A stretch of DNA of 64,000 bases, from positions 1 to 64,000 of the forward strand of contig JASAND010010890.1 of assembly GCA_030248195.1 (NCBI GenBank). The letters run 5' to 3'. The notes under the pieces are model-generated. The model worked only from the letters and a program-made list of their open reading frames with translations, had not been told where the DNA came from and searched no databases. Every line of letters starts with the position of its first letter. Position 1 is the first letter of the stretch. This DNA is from Trissonchulus latispiculum. Lineage: Eukaryota > Nematoda > Enoplea > Enoplida > Ironidae. A program made the position numbers and the translations under genes. Positions 11,801-22,885 of this stretch are shown piece after piece.

Positions 11801-14800
11801 TCTCAATGTGGTAGCCGCTGTTAGGTATGTCTATAATACTTTGGAACTAAAGTATTTTGTAAAAGGTTCTTTGCCGTTGAAGTAATTTTTCGAAAACACT
11901 GAATTTTACGTCTACTACTCGACATGTGCTCAGTCGGGGTCACCTTTTACACTATCTATCTGGCTTTGAATAATTATTAGTTCTTTCCCTGAATACAGAA
12001 GATGTAATATAAACAAAATTTTATAATTTTGGCCTTTTGTTTAATGTCAAAAATATTCAAATGCACTCGAAGGCTACGAGTAACAATTGCAGGCACTTGG
12101 ATTAAAAGTATGATGACATGAGCAGGGGTGCACTAGTGTTTTGAACGGCCGGGAAGCCAGCGGCCGGCCGGAGACTTTTGAGACGGCCCGGCTGAATGTT
12201 TGGCCGCTCTGCCGGCCGTTGGACCGCTGGCAGGCCGTTGGCTGGCCGCCGGCCTAACACAAAAATTTGTAGTTAACACAGCAATTTGAGCAGAGCAGCA
12301 AATGTTTCCAAAGCAAATTCAAGACTGAATGTGAACTTTTCCAAATATATAAAGTAAAAACTGATTCCATTGCCTTTGTAATGCATAATAATATTTTTCC
12401 ACTTTCTAGCTCAGATTGCCTTCAAACACTAAAAATTATGCCTGACTGGCCGAAGGCCGAGAACGGCGGTCGGCAGGCCGGTGACATTGTTCGGCGCCCG
12501 GCCGCTGAACGGTTCGACTCGGCCGTTCTAAAACGCTAGGGTGCACCCAGGATTTTGAAAGGGGGGGGTCGAGCCGAAAAAATTTGATGCTTCTGCCAAA
12601 CGCGCTATATGTTGAAAGAAACTAGCGCAGCAGGCATGAAGTTTTTCAAGATTATGATAGAAAAGCGCCGCAGGCGCGAAAAATTTTCATATTTTTCAGT
12701 TATTAATCACTGAAAATAGCTCAATTTTAGCCTTCTTCCCCAAAAATTCCCGGGAGGGGGCGGACAAAAGGGATGGGGGAACCCCCCCCCGGACGCGCCC
12801 ATGGACATGACAGTATGATTCAGACAGGAGCTTTCTGTGTAGCTTCGCTAATGTGGTGTTGAAAACGTTTTCATATGATTCGACAGTTCGTTTGGTGCTC
12901 TTTCTAAGGTGGATGTCCTTCCCAACCAGCCAACGCACAGCACATCTTTCACAGAAACAGCGCGGTGCCACGATCCCATAGCAATCAAATTAAAGAGAAG
13001 ACTTTATGATTCCGAATCTGTTGAAAGTGGTTGATGAGATTTCTCATTCAGACAGATTTAACATACATACATGCGTACTTAGCTGCTCAAATGTCTTCAA
13101 AAGGGTTCTTCCAAATTAACGAACAACTTCCAAAGAGCTCGTTATTTTGAGTGGTACGCCAGAGCTAATTCCCAACCTCTGTGTGATGTTTCCTGTAATT
13201 TAGTGCTACATTAATGCAGGTTTATAGATTGTTGATGTTTTGTGTTTCCTTAGAATCCTTTTGTTTTTTCAATTCGATATGTGTTAATTAATTTTGGCTT
13301 GTTTTTAGACAAGGCAATTTGCTGCAGTTAGAACAGTCTCTGGAAGACAACGAGGCCTTCTTCATTAAATGTGGCATTTTCTTGATGTTGGAAAAACTGA
13401 AGATTATTACTTACCGAACTCTATTCAAAAAAGTGTAAGCTTCTTTGACTACATATAGTTTATTGGGCCTCCAGGTGCTTCGAGTTATTTGGGTCATTCT
13501 CCTGCCGCTGGCACTGACACTTAACAGATATTAATACGAATGTCGTTCCACGCATATCTTTTGTGTGTTTAGTCCCTACAAGGTTAAGTGTTTTACCGGG
13601 GGGAGGGGGGTCTGCTTTTATAGTCACCGATTTTGCTTATTTTCAGGTCCCCTATATGTGCCAAAAAACAAGACAATCAAATTTTTGGAATCAAGCGTCA
13701 ACACAGTTAGACATTGCTACTCAAATCCTTCTAATTGAATATTTACGCCAAAATGCCTGACTGAGGGCTACTAAGGCGCGTACACTAGGGTTGGTTTTTT
13801 CTGGAAAAAAGATTCGATTAAATTTTCCGGTTTTTCTCCATTTTTTCCATATTTTTCCTTTTTTTCCGGCCACCCCAAAATAAGTTGCACTATTTCAGTT
13901 TTTACCACATTTAAGGGGGGTATACCAAATACACTAATGACAAAAGTTTTTCCAATTGCGCTCAAACTTTGTCATATATTAGTACCTGGGTTCCTTCAGA
14001 ATAATTAAAAGTTTGGATGCTTTTCGTTTTTCACAGCGTTCACAGCAGCCTCGCAAAGTTGCTGACCTGAGGCTTTTTCGTGCATAGGGTAGCCAAAGTT
14101 TTTTCGATTTTTCTCCGGACTACGAAGTTCCAATGTCTTGAATTTTCTTGTGAACATTAAAGGAAACTTAGCACTATTGTTGGGTATGCGCAACTTCAAG
14201 ATTGGCTGTGTACTCGCAGGAGCATCACGACATTTACCGTGCGTCCCACCCCCAAATTATGGCAATTGACATATTTCGTTTGAGACCTAATCCGCTGCAA
14301 GCATTCGATTGGGCTCAAATTTTGCACACTATATGTCTCTTAGTACTATAAATAGTGTGCAAAATTTGAGGCTTCTCGACCGAGGCAGTAAAAAGTAATA
14401 CCACATTTTGTTCAATTTTTGGTGCAAGAGACGCAAAATTAGCTTCCCGCCAAAATGGCAAATTTTCAAAATCATCGAATTAGTACAAAATTGTACTCAA
14501 TCGATAGGTCTTATCATTCTAAACAACTTTTCTAATTGCACCAAGTCACGATATTGCTTCTACGATGAGATAAATTCCATCAAAGTTTAGCAACATGCCG
14601 ATTTTGAGCGTTTTTTCACTGTTAGCCACGTAAAAATGCAGTCATTAAAAAACCATAACAAAACCTAAACCCGCCAAACTTGGAACATATTCTGGCATTT
14701 TTTTAGTGGGGGGCCCCACTTTTCGGTTCCCCCCTCCACTTTTCGGAGCCCCCCTCCCCCACTTTTCGGCAAGCCCCCACCCACTTTTTTGGGGGTCGCC

Positions 14801-17800
14801 CAAAAGGGTCGAACGAAGCCCCCCCACTTTCAAAACTCTAAAAAAATGCAGATATTTAACCATATATCCTAGTTATATTCTGTAAAAAATTCAGAAGATT
14901 TGGAGCACTTTGGGGGATTAGGCTCCAAACGGCGAGAGGTCACCTAGTGAAAATTGTACAATTTTTAAAGTTTGCGGCTACAGTACTCCCGAACGAGAAG
15001 CTTCTGTGAGCTGCCATTTGGCATGTATATTGTCCATGTCCATAGAAATATGGTGTGCAAACTGCAAAGTATTTAGGTCTGTAGCTCTTCCCAAAAAAGT
15101 TCAGAGCTTCCGAAAGACCAATCTAAAATTTGAAAAAAATGAACGAAATTTTTCAGTTTGCGGCCCCATACAGCTCGGATGTCATGGGATATATCAATAC
15201 CTTATATTAACTTTTTAACTATGATATGTTACCTACTTGCATGCAAAAAAACTAGCGCTCTCCGAAGAAGTTGTGCAAACCCCTAGGTATAGCGCGGCGG
15301 GAAAAACCCAATCCGATGTGCGGGAAAAAGCCCATCGCCAGTGTGAGTCACCCATATGAGCTAGATCGGATTTTAATAGCCTATCTTAAAGAGCGTCCAA
15401 AACTACCCTAGAGGGTGTATTATTGTAGTTCCTCCTGCCTCTCAGCAAATTTTTTGGGACTTTGAAAATTTTGGGATTTTTGGTCCCAACATGGGGGTCA
15501 GGCAGGGTCAAATTTGGGGGGTCACCCTGAACTACTGGAAAGACTTAGCCCAAAACGGATTATAGTTTCACAGAGGATATGTCTCAAGCTTCACGATGGT
15601 GTATGCAATTTGGCTCTAGTACCTGTGGTGCGACCTGGGGGCGACCTAGGCGGGAAAAAACCCATGTGCGGGAAAAACCCCAATTTCAAAATGAAATTTT
15701 TTTCTAACCAATTGCAGCAAAGAAAAATTCATGCATTTCCTAGCTCAGTAGAGCCTCCGGATTAATTTGGTATAGATTTTACCTAGGTTTGACCTTCTAT
15801 GTGAGGTCCAAGTGGCCAAAATCTGAGATTGTGCCATTTCAAGCCAAATTTTCAAATTTCGTCAAAAACCGCCAATTTTTCATTAAAATAGGTCGGGTTT
15901 GGCTTCAAATGCAATAAAAACACGTTTTCTATGTGATAGGATGCTTAAACTGCAGAAATTAAGCAAATTTCAAAAATTTCCAAAATTTGCCTATGTTTAC
16001 GTACATACGAAATTTTGGAAAGTCAATTTTACATGATTTTTTTGCAAAAATATTGATATTTTATAATTCAGATGTATATACTAAAATTGGCCCGCTCTTT
16101 CGAATGGTGTAGTCAAAACCGTTCTGGCATGCTTGCAGCAAACAATTCGGCTGGGTTTTTTCCCGCCCATGGGTTTTTTCCCGCATTGGGTTTTTCCCAT
16201 CGGTTTGGTCGAAAATTTCTCACCAACCGTATGTGATAGAGAGACGTTTTATGGCTCATTTTGAAGCTCTTCGCAAGGCCTCATGGTAGTTATCGTTAGA
16301 TTTTCGATTTGTCGCTTAATAAAAAAGGTACAGCCAAAATTCGAAAATTTGGGTTTTTTTCCCGCCGCGCTATATACCCCCCCCCCCTTAATTGCCCCAC
16401 AGGGCTAATGCAATTACATCAGCGCTTACAAAGGTTCCAGTATTGTGTGCAGGAATCTGTAAACGGTATACTTTGAAGCAAATTACAGGCGACTTCGGTA
16501 CAGCTTGGCGGTTGTACTAGACCTAGTCTGCGGTTTTTGCAGGTAGCACACTTCGTAAAGTAAACAAATCCAGACATTTTAACAGTTTGGGTTGAGCACT
16601 CCTTTGTGAGGCATGGAATTATTAACTCTACCTAAACGGTACTCAATCATTGTACACCTTAAACAGCAAAAATATTAATTTCCAAATTTAGCCAATGTTC
16701 ATTAATATCACCGTATTACATCAGTAAACGCAATTTTTAATAGTTCTCTAATATTCTCATGCTGTAAAGTCTAATTAAAAATTCTACTTCTTATTCACAG
16801 CTTATGACAAGACATTTCGAACAATACCAATTGATTCTGATTAGCTCTACCCGGGTCAAATATGAGGCACCATTAGCTAAAAACTAGCGAGTTTTTGAAA
16901 CCAGGTTTTCGAAATATGTTAAATTTTATGTGAATCATATGTTAAATTTTATGTGAATCGAAAACTCTCATTGTCGGGAACAGTTTTTCTTCTTGGATTA
17001 TACTCACAAACGTGCCAAATTCAGGTTTTCGACCGTTTAAATGATTTTCGTGGTCATGGCTTTCCACTTTCCAGCCCCGATGCAACTCCCTAAAATCACT
17101 GAATAACGTACTAAAGTATACAGACCTCCCCATTAAAACCTACCCTTTATTCTTTGCTTACATCATTTATCAAATATACAACCGAATGAATCTTCCTAAA
17201 CAAGGATGTCCTGGTGTGAATGGCTTTTTTGCTGCAGCACAGTCGTTTCCACCGTTTTTCAAATTGCATGCAGTTCGTAGGAGGTTACTAATTAGCTACT
17301 GAGCGAAACTACTCAAAAATCAAACTCGATGCGCAGGACATCTGTGATAAAATTTTATGTGAAAATGAGCAGAATCGGAAGCAGAATGAGCAGAAGCAGC
17401 ATAAAATCATGGTAGACCCCTTAATCTCGTTTCCAGTGTTGAATAGTGTGTGTGTAGTTTTAACGTTTCCATTCTGCTTGAAATATTAGCTCTAGGGAAA
17501 AGGAAATCAGGCATGCACGTATTCAGTGAAACCAAATTTAACGTTTCCATAACCAACTCACTAAATTATTATTATTATTATTTGATTGATTTTATCGTCA
17601 GTTCTTTTTGTCAAATGCATCACAGAATTCGTGTAATTTTCTAGCTGTCTAATTTTGAACATTCATCAGATTCCGCTCAGTTCGTTTGTGGACGCCCTCC
17701 ATTTTATGGAAGTGACAGACGTTGACAACTCTGAAGTTGCCTGTATTCTGGCTAATTTGATTGTTCAGGTACGCGAGTGTTTGCGGTTTAGTGGGTGGAT

Positions 17801-18029
17801 TTAAAGAATTATCAGTCATTTTGCTTTGCCTTTTTCCGTGCGGGACCAGAATTTGCTTTGGATTATTATTTCATTTTTTATTTGGTTATTCATTTTTGTT
17901 TTATTTGTACTGTTAACATAAATGTTTTCTTTCCAGGGTAAAATCAAAGGTTATCTCTCTCATCAGCATCAGAAGTTAGTAATCAGCAAGAACAATCCCT
18001 TTCCACCCCTTTCTACTGTGGTTGGTTAA
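8747..18029 (+). CDS. PCID2: PCID2 (PCI domain-containing protein 2), C-terminal 280 residues
   Basis: PCID2 (yeast Thp1 homologue) is a PCI/winged-helix subunit of the TREX-2 complex, which couples transcription to nuclear mRNA export. Eight exons: 8747-8850, 8984-9059, 9564-9708, 10888-10988, 11751-11824, 13309-13434, 17645-17768, 17937-18029. They join in phase to 843 nt (280 residues plus TAA). Diagnostic stretches are [43 protein letters not shown] and the near-invariant C-terminal [20 protein letters not shown]. Compared with the roughly 400-residue human protein, about 120 N-terminal residues are missing; I searched 1-8746 for them and found none, so they should lie off the left edge. 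Introns hold several inverted-repeat elements. An AATAAA lies at 18213-18218. The first exon here is the least conserved part. Confidence 0.93.
8984..9059 (+). CDS. PCID2: PCID2 exon
   Basis: Completes the split valine and encodes [19 protein letters not shown]. Acceptor TTTTTAG, donor GTTTGT. Confidence 0.9.
9564..9708 (+). CDS. PCID2: PCID2 exon
   Basis: Begins [15 protein letters not shown] and contains [16 protein letters not shown], a highly conserved PCID2 stretch. Acceptor TTCCAG; donor GTTTGC, leaving one base for the next exon. Confidence 0.95.
10024..10527. mobile_element. MITE in a PCID2 intron
   Basis: Ends are imperfect inverted repeats: CCAGGGTCGGATCTAGG at the left and the reverse complement of CCTGGATCCGCCAGTGG at the right. 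The left end is followed by a long G-run and GGCCGCC. Inside, a ~76-bp unit containing CGGCGCGAAT and TTAGCAGCAT is repeated in tandem (10151 and 10227). No transposase frame. Confidence 0.65.
10888..10988 (+). CDS. PCID2: PCID2 exon
   Basis: Takes two bases to complete an alanine codon, then encodes [11 protein letters not shown] and [14 protein letters not shown]. Acceptor ATTATAG, donor GTATGA. Confidence 0.93.
11396..11721. mobile_element. MITE with target-site duplication, PCID2 intron
   Basis: Terminal inverted repeat GGGTATTTTT / AAAAATACC, flanked on both sides by TGCATAATCA (11386-11395 and 11722-11731), a target duplication of 8-10 bp depending on where the ends are set. The interior is G-rich toward the right and resembles segments of the 5.9-kb palindrome (for example GCCGGAAAATTTTTGAAAA near 11555). 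Confidence 0.8.
11751..11824 (+). CDS. PCID2: PCID2 exon
   Basis: Encodes [17 protein letters not shown], start of the PCI-domain core. The acceptor TTTTGTAG is only ~20 bp from the target duplication of the inserted element at 11396-11721. Donor GTATGT. Confidence 0.95.
12123..12550. mobile_element. hAT-like MITE with GGCCGG subterminal repeats
   Basis: Left end CAGGGGTGCACTAGTGTTTT; the right end is its inverted counterpart (AAAACGCTAGGGTGCACCC). Inside each end lies a dense cluster of GGCCGG/CGGCCG words (12147-12255 and 12449-12530). The CAGGGGTGCAC-type terminus is typical of hAT elements. It lies between PCID2 exons; no target duplication could be read. Confidence 0.75.
13309..13434 (+). 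CDS. PCID2: PCID2 exon
   Basis: Encodes [13 protein letters not shown] followed by [20 protein letters not shown] and TLFKK, the best conserved part of the PCI domain. Acceptor TTTTTAG, donor GTAAGC. Confidence 0.96.
14690..14854. mobile_element. Small MITE in a PCID2 intron
   Basis: Inverted ends CTGGCATTTTTTTAG and (inverted) CTCTAAAAAAATGCAG enclose C-rich sequence in which CCCCACTTTTCGG recurs three or four times. The same CCCCACTTTT word occurs in the 5.9-kb palindrome, so the two may be related. Confidence 0.6.
15281..16388. mobile_element. 1.1-kb element with GCGGGAAAAACCC motif
   Basis: The ends are inverted repeats around GGTATAGCGCGGCGGGAAAA (15286) and its inverse ending at the C-run near 16376. 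The word GCGGGAAAAACCC appears twice more inside the left end (15315-15335, 15651-15685) and three times inverted near 16150-16200. It has no open frame resembling a transposase. Confidence 0.75.
17645..17768 (+). CDS. PCID2: PCID2 exon
   Basis: The acceptor TTTTCTAG at 17637-17644 was chosen over CATCAG at 17670, because only the earlier site keeps the phase (GT+C, Val) and supplies the expected CLILNIHQ before [14 protein letters not shown]. Ends [10 protein letters not shown] at donor GTACGC. Confidence 0.92.
17937..18029 (+). CDS. PCID2: PCID2 terminal exon
   Basis: Encodes [18 protein letters not shown] then [12 protein letters not shown] and stop TAA. The winged-helix tail is almost invariant in animals, which makes the gene identification firm. 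Confidence 0.97.
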   Translation, partial: GKIKGYLSHQHQKLVISKNNPFPPLSTVVG

Positions 18030-18212
18030 ATGAAACCTTTATCCGGTTTGTCCTATTGTAACTCTCTGATCTCAGAGTTTTGGATCACGAAGACTTCCAT
18101 TTTTATCAGGACAATGAACGAAGAGTCAATGCTCCGTGAACATTGAATATATTCTCTACAAGTTATCATCGCGTAACAGAAAAAAGGAAACTTTCGTGAA
18201 ACATACATTCTT

Positions 18213-18218
18213 AATAAA
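18213..18218 (+). terminator. PCID2 polyadenylation signal AATAAA
   Basis: Canonical AATAAA 184 bases after the PCID2 stop codon, on the coding strand, with no closer candidate. Confidence 0.65.
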
Positions 18219-18229
18219 GATTGAAATTG

Positions 18230-18633
18230 TAGTTGTGTGTTACATGAATATGACAAGCGTCCTACACTGTATTATCCTCGCTACATCCTCTGCACGCTAT
18301 CGGCTGACTACCCCATAAATCAATCCACATGTACGGGGTTCAACCGGGGGATCGTAGTCTGTTAGTATGATTACTTGTTAAGCTTGACGAATGCCCAATT
18401 TGTGTAGCGGGTCTACGCTTGTATGATTTACACATCTATATATCTACAAAATATACAAGCACGAGCCCGATCCCCCGTTTGGACCCCATATTATGATTCG
18501 GGCGGGGTGAGGAAGGTCTGATCTACGGGGTGGAGTGTCAGCGGATTGCGGGCATCGGATGTAGCGAGCTCGTAATACATAGCTTATTACGCTTGTCATC
18601 ATACTCTTATGTATTTTACTCTTGATTATATGT
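18230..18633. mobile_element. MITE family A, copy 1
   Basis: Subterminal TGACAAGCGT at 18251 and its inverse ACGCTTGTCA near 18598, with the right end ACTCTTG. Inside, inverted arms hold an ACGGGGTTCAACCGGGGGATC-like stretch and its mate GATCCCCCGTTTGGACCCC. Left terminus degraded. It lies just downstream of the PCID2 polyadenylation signal. Confidence 0.7.
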
Positions 18634-19079
18634 AGGTAGGTAATTTATTTATAATTGGGTTAGGTATGTAACCTTAGGTTTTTTCTGTGAGTCAGTTAGG
18701 CGAGCTAACATCGGCTCGGTACAAATCGCCAAATTAGTGGTTAAAAGAACTAAAATCGAGTTTAAAATGTTGATGTAACCGCTTAGCAGTACGAGTTCAG
18801 CTCCTTAGAGTGCTAAAAATCCAACACGGTAGAGTCAGAGGATGTAAAAATGAGTGGAAAAGTCTAAATTTTCAAAAAATGGTATACTGCGCCGAGTATA
18901 AGTGTTGCCGCAGGGCATATGTATATGAAAAATAATAGGGATTATACATTGCTACCAGTTTAACGTGATATAATTCTCCATTAACATGCGGTCGAATGTT
19001 TGGGGGATTTTCCCAAGAAAGTTTTAAGGGAGCTTGTACCTTGAACTGAAGTTTTCGAGGGGGCTTAAACCTTAAAATT

Positions 19080-19215
19080 AGGGTTGTTCGGGAGGCGGTG
19101 GCGGGGCCGGCCCCCAAACGGCCCGACCGCCCCTATTTTATTTTTGGGGGCTGGCCCACGGCCCTGACCCCCAAATCGGGGTGCCGGGCCCAGCACGGCC
19201 CCGCGCCGATGTCGG
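19080..19215. repeat. GC-rich fragment (GGCCGG/GGCCC words)
   Basis: Short block of overlapping GGCCGG, CGGCCC and CCCCCAAA words resembling the subterminal blocks at 23130-23180. Probably the remnant of an inverted-repeat element; both ends not identified. The flanking 18640-19680 shows nothing coding. Confidence 0.4.
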
Positions 19216-19687
19216 TCACGGCACGCAAACCGGCCTCCGTTTTGATTATATGTGGAAAGTATGAAATTTGTCAATGCTAACGTATTAAATAAAGGTGGTG
19301 TTAGCTATTTTTTAATTTTAGCTTTTGGCAAACTATCAGATTTAGCTTCCTGGAATTTCTTTCTTGGAAAAGTTAGAAAATTATTGTCGAAACAAAGCAT
19401 TAATCATAAATTAGTTCTTACCCAAGAAGTGTGGAATGTATCCTGTGTGTTAGGATCTACTTTTATATTCCCTGAATCCATCCTTCAACAAGAGTTTGCT
19501 GTACTAAATCTTAAGAAACCTGTAGTTTTGCTTACAAGTTTTTGGCAGTGCAAGATTAACCTTTAAATTCTATTGACCAACATCCACAAAGGGGACAGAT
19601 TGGAGTGCCGGCTACAAAATGTCTCCGGAAGGGAGTACATTCCGTTCTCCTGTCTATTCCGAGAACAATTTTTTATTCTAATCTGTA

Positions 19688-20102
19688 TCAAGAGTACATA
19701 ATGATAAGAATGTGACAAGCGTCACACTCTATGCAATGAAAGCAAAAACTATGCGATGCGCGCTAACGGCTTACCCCCCACAGATTGACCCCCTCTCACA
19801 CCGCCCCTATATGGGTACATAGTTCCAACCGGGGGTCGCTCACTCGCTTAGCATGTTTTCTACATGCAAGTGTTAAACATACACGCTTAAACTCCCTCCC
19901 CAAATTGGGCCCTTGTTAATTTCAGTGTGTAATTATGCAAAGCAGGGAGCGACCCCCGTTTGGACCACGTACCCATATAGGGGCGGTGTGAGAGGTGGTC
20001 AATTTGTGGGGGGGGGGTAAGCCGTTAGCGCGCATCGCATAGTTTTTGCCTTCATTGCATAGAGTGTGACGCTTGTCACACTCTTATCATTATGTACTCT
20101 TG
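19688..20102. mobile_element. MITE family A, copy 2, with 7-bp target duplication
   Basis: The left end CAAGAGTACATAATGATAAG is mirrored by CTTATCATTATGTACTCTTG at the right. Subterminal palindrome TGTGACAAGCGTCACA is present on both sides. TCTGTAT immediately precedes the left end and immediately follows the right end: a 7-bp target duplication. The inner arms contain CTCTCACACCGCCCCTATAT and its inverse. Confidence 0.85.
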
Positions 20103-20281
20103 TCTGTATGTTGTGCCACTGTACTGGCGAAATGGGTAAACTTGAGTAGGTAGTGTTGAAATAAGGTTGGAGTCAATTATTTTCACAGATCCAAGAAAAT
20201 AACGCAAGCTCGCAGTGTAAGTGTATAAAATTATGCAAAAAAATACACTCAAATCATTATATTCATAAGGAAAATTGTTCT

Positions 20282-20490
20282 GACATGGAGACCGCGGGGG
20301 CCGGTGTTAAAACGGTACCGGGGACCGGCCGCCCAAATGATGCGACCCGGTCCACGGCCCGGCCGCGTATTTAGAAAGTGTACACCGTGGGCGCGCATTG
20401 GAAAATGTACTGCGTGTGCGCGCATCGTGTTAGAAAATGTACAGCGTGGGCGCGCACTGATACACATATGCGCAGATGATGTATATGTCG
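20282..20490. repeat. GC-rich repeat arm, inverted partner at 23036-23190
   Basis: Contains GGGCGCGCA and TGTGCGCGCAT words in a GAAAATGTAC-spaced series and ends ATATGCGCAGATGATGTATA. The same series occurs inverted at 23036-23190, so the two enclose the nested elements between them. Confidence 0.7.
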
Positions 20491-20509
20491 AAGCCAAATA
20501 GACAAATGT

Positions 20510-21634
20510 GCCAGATAGCTATCTGGCATAAAATTCTTGCCAGATAGCTATCTGGCATGCCAGATAGCAAAATAAGATTGAAACGTCTTTATTTGACTAT
20601 CTGGCGTGCCAGATAGTTATCTGGCGTAAATTTCAAGGCATTTGCCTATCTGGCATAGAGTCAAGTTGCCAGATAGACAAATGCCTTCAAATTATGCCAG
20701 ATAGCAAAATGTAAACAGAAAAGGACAATGATGGCAATTAAGTGTCAGAAATGAAAAATTGTTATTTAGTGAGAACATGATTCCAATGTGTACTGTAAAG
20801 TGTCAAGCTTTGAATTAACTTTCTAACTAAAGATGAATTTATTTCTTTCTGGATTACACAAGTTCTGATGACAGTCTATTTGATGCATTTTGAGATAATT
20901 TCTTAAGTCAAAGTCACTTTCTTAGGAAAAAGTCACTTGTTGGAACAGGTGGAGCCGGCATGACAGTGATTTGTGCAACCCATACTATTTTTCTTGCATT
21001 TGCACTGATATGTCTTTTGTCTCTATGTCTCTTTCTAGCGGTCGAAGTTTTTAAGTTTTGTAAATAGAAGATTCTGTTGTGAAGCTGATCATGGCTAAGA
21101 GGTCTTCGCTTAGGGTGACGTTCATAATGTTCTTCCAGTTGGGTATAAAAGTCTCTCTTTGGTTGGCTGTCGTCGTCAGTACTTTCCATCACAAGTACCA
21201 ACCCCAACAAGTTCAACAAGTAAATGAATATTACTTAAATGACATGACATTACGAATTATGGATTGATTACGAAATTACTTTGCTTATAGGATTGAAGTT
21301 CGTCAAATATGTACGCAGTTTTATTCATCTTTAATTAGAAAGTTAATTCAAAGCTTGACACTTTACAGTACATATTGGAATCATGTTCTCACTAAATAAC
21401 AATTTTTCATTTCTGACACTTAATTGCCATCATTGTCCTTTTCTGTTTACATTTTGCTATCTGGCATAATTTGAAGGCATTTGTCTATCTGGCAACTTGA
21501 CTCTATGCCAGATAGACAAATGCCTTGAAATTTACGCCAGATAACTATCTGGCACGCCAGATAGTCAAATAAAGACGTTTCAATCTTATTTTGCTATCTG
21601 GCATGCCAGATAGCTATCTGGCAAGAATTTTTGG
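20510..21634. mobile_element. 1.1-kb foldback element with CCAGATAG palindromes
   Basis: Left arm ~20535-20843 and right arm ~21322-21625 are near-perfect inverted copies of ~300 bp. The arms are built from the half-site GCCAGATAG arranged head-to-head (GCCAGATAGCTATCTGGC) and as single sites, about eight half-sites per arm. The ~480-bp centre includes a short open frame (20914-21189, -). Dense half-sites near both ends resemble transposase-binding arrays. Confidence 0.85.
20914..21189 (-). CDS. Hypothetical 91-residue protein inside a foldback element
   Basis: Open frame from ATG at 21189 to a stop at 20914. The product is hydrophilic: an acidic start (MESTDDDSQPKRDFY), a charged middle (EEHYERHPKRRPLSHDQL) and a Lys/Arg-rich stretch (TARKRHRDKRH). 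Codon use looks coding-like and the frame sits at the centre of the inverted-repeat element, so it could be a remnant of a transposase DNA-binding region or a captured exon. I do not recognise the family, and a 91-residue frame could be chance. Confidence 0.3.
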   Translation of the reverse strand: MESTDDDSQPKRDFYTQLEEHYERHPKRRPLSHDQLHNRIFYLQNLKTSTARKRHRDKRHISANARKIVWVAQITVMPAPPVPTSDFFLRK

Positions 21635-21775
21635 CAAGACAAATTCAAAATTCTGAGCTTTCTGTGCTCTTAGCGATATCAGCATGTATCTTGGCAATAA
21701 AACTACGCATTTTCATGGCTTTCTGTGCCTAATTTATTACTTAACGCTACAATTGAAATAACGATTTAATAAAAT

Positions 21776-22173
21776 CAAGAGTACATAATAACTAAGAGTG
21801 TGACAAGCGTCACACTCTTAGTTATCAAGCAGAAAACATCATCTGCACAATAACGGCCTACCCCCCCACAACTGAGTACCTGGTGACCCCCCCACAACTG
21901 AGTACCAGGTACACAATTGTGTAGCAGCACTCGCTTGCATGTTTACATGTGGAAGCCAAAAACATTCTATCAGCAGCTGGCCACTTTTGAGCTTCAACAT
22001 GTAAACATACAAACGAGTGCTGCTACACAATTTTGTACCTGGTACTCAGTTGTGGGGGGGGGTCACCAGGTACTCAATTGTGGGGGGGTAGGCCGTTATT
22101 GTGCAGATGATGTCTGCAGCCTAATAACTAAGAGTGGGACGCTTGTCACACTCTTAGTTATTATGTACTCTTG
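21776..22173. mobile_element. MITE family A, copy 3, with 7-bp target duplication
   Basis: Ends CAAGAGTACATAATAACTAA / TTAGTTATTATGTACTCTTG, flanked by ATAAAAT on both sides (7-bp duplication). Subterminal hairpin AGAGTGTGACAAGCGTCACACTCT on the left and a near copy on the right. The centre is a second inverted repeat (GTGTAGCAGCACTCG / CGAGTGCTGCTACAC). Confidence 0.85.
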
Positions 22174-22459
22174 ATAAAATTAAGTAATGTACCAAGTCGT
22201 CATATTTATTTTTTAGATTTTTATTTTATATGTTTTTAAGTCATCTTTAATTCGGAATCTAGCAACAAATACCTATCTCCTTCAGAACATTCGTTTATCT
22301 AATTATTCGTAAACTATTCATGAATAAGTAAGCAACGATTCGAATATTCGTAGAAACTTAAGTCTGCTGGCTTCTAATTTATCGCGAATGATTCTATATT
22401 CGTGTAACATGCTCATTGTTTATTGTCCTAGCTATACAATTTTCAATTTTAAGAACTAG

Positions 22460-22885
22460 TCTCTTGTGCTTTCACCACCCCCCCCCAGCCATAACTTTTG
22501 ATTTTTTGACCAATAACTTTGAAATTTGGTATGGGCGTATTCTGGAGGCTTATGAATTCAACAACTTAAAAATTTAAAAATTTTAAAAATTTTTTAAAAA
22601 TTTTAAATTTTTGTTTGTAAGGGGAACCAAAAATTTTTTGAAACAAATTTTGCTGAAAACTTGCATAGGGGGTTTTCAGCGGCTCTGAGCATGAATTTGA
22701 AAACCGTTTATCGATTCAGCTTTTCGTTTGCTCAGTATGTGCTAAAGTTATAGCTTAACAAGTAAGCTTATACTGAGCAACGAAAACCTGAATCGAAAAA
22801 CGATTTTCAGATTCGTGCACAGAAACCTTCATTCCTTCATTCATTCGTGCTCGTTTTCAAATTCTCAAAATAACATTCTGAATTT
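22460..22885. mobile_element. MITE family B, copy 1
   Basis: Shares with 32400-32890 and 60858-61399 an ordered set of words: AATTTTGCTGAAAA, a GGGGTTTTC block, GATTCAGCTTTTCGTT and its inverse AACGAAAA(C)CTGAATCGAAAA. The internal inverted repeat meets near 22760. A C-run marks the left edge. Confidence 0.6.

Noticed and set aside
13573..13582. 10-nt PCID2 micro-exon after GTGTTTAG
   Set aside because: In phase, but no longer needed once the exon at 17645 supplies the expected CLILNIHQ.
16801..16850. Candidate PCID2 exon after a good acceptor (TTCTTATTCACAG)
   Set aside because: In the required phase it hits TGA at the second full codon. The missing residues are supplied instead by starting the next exon at 17645.
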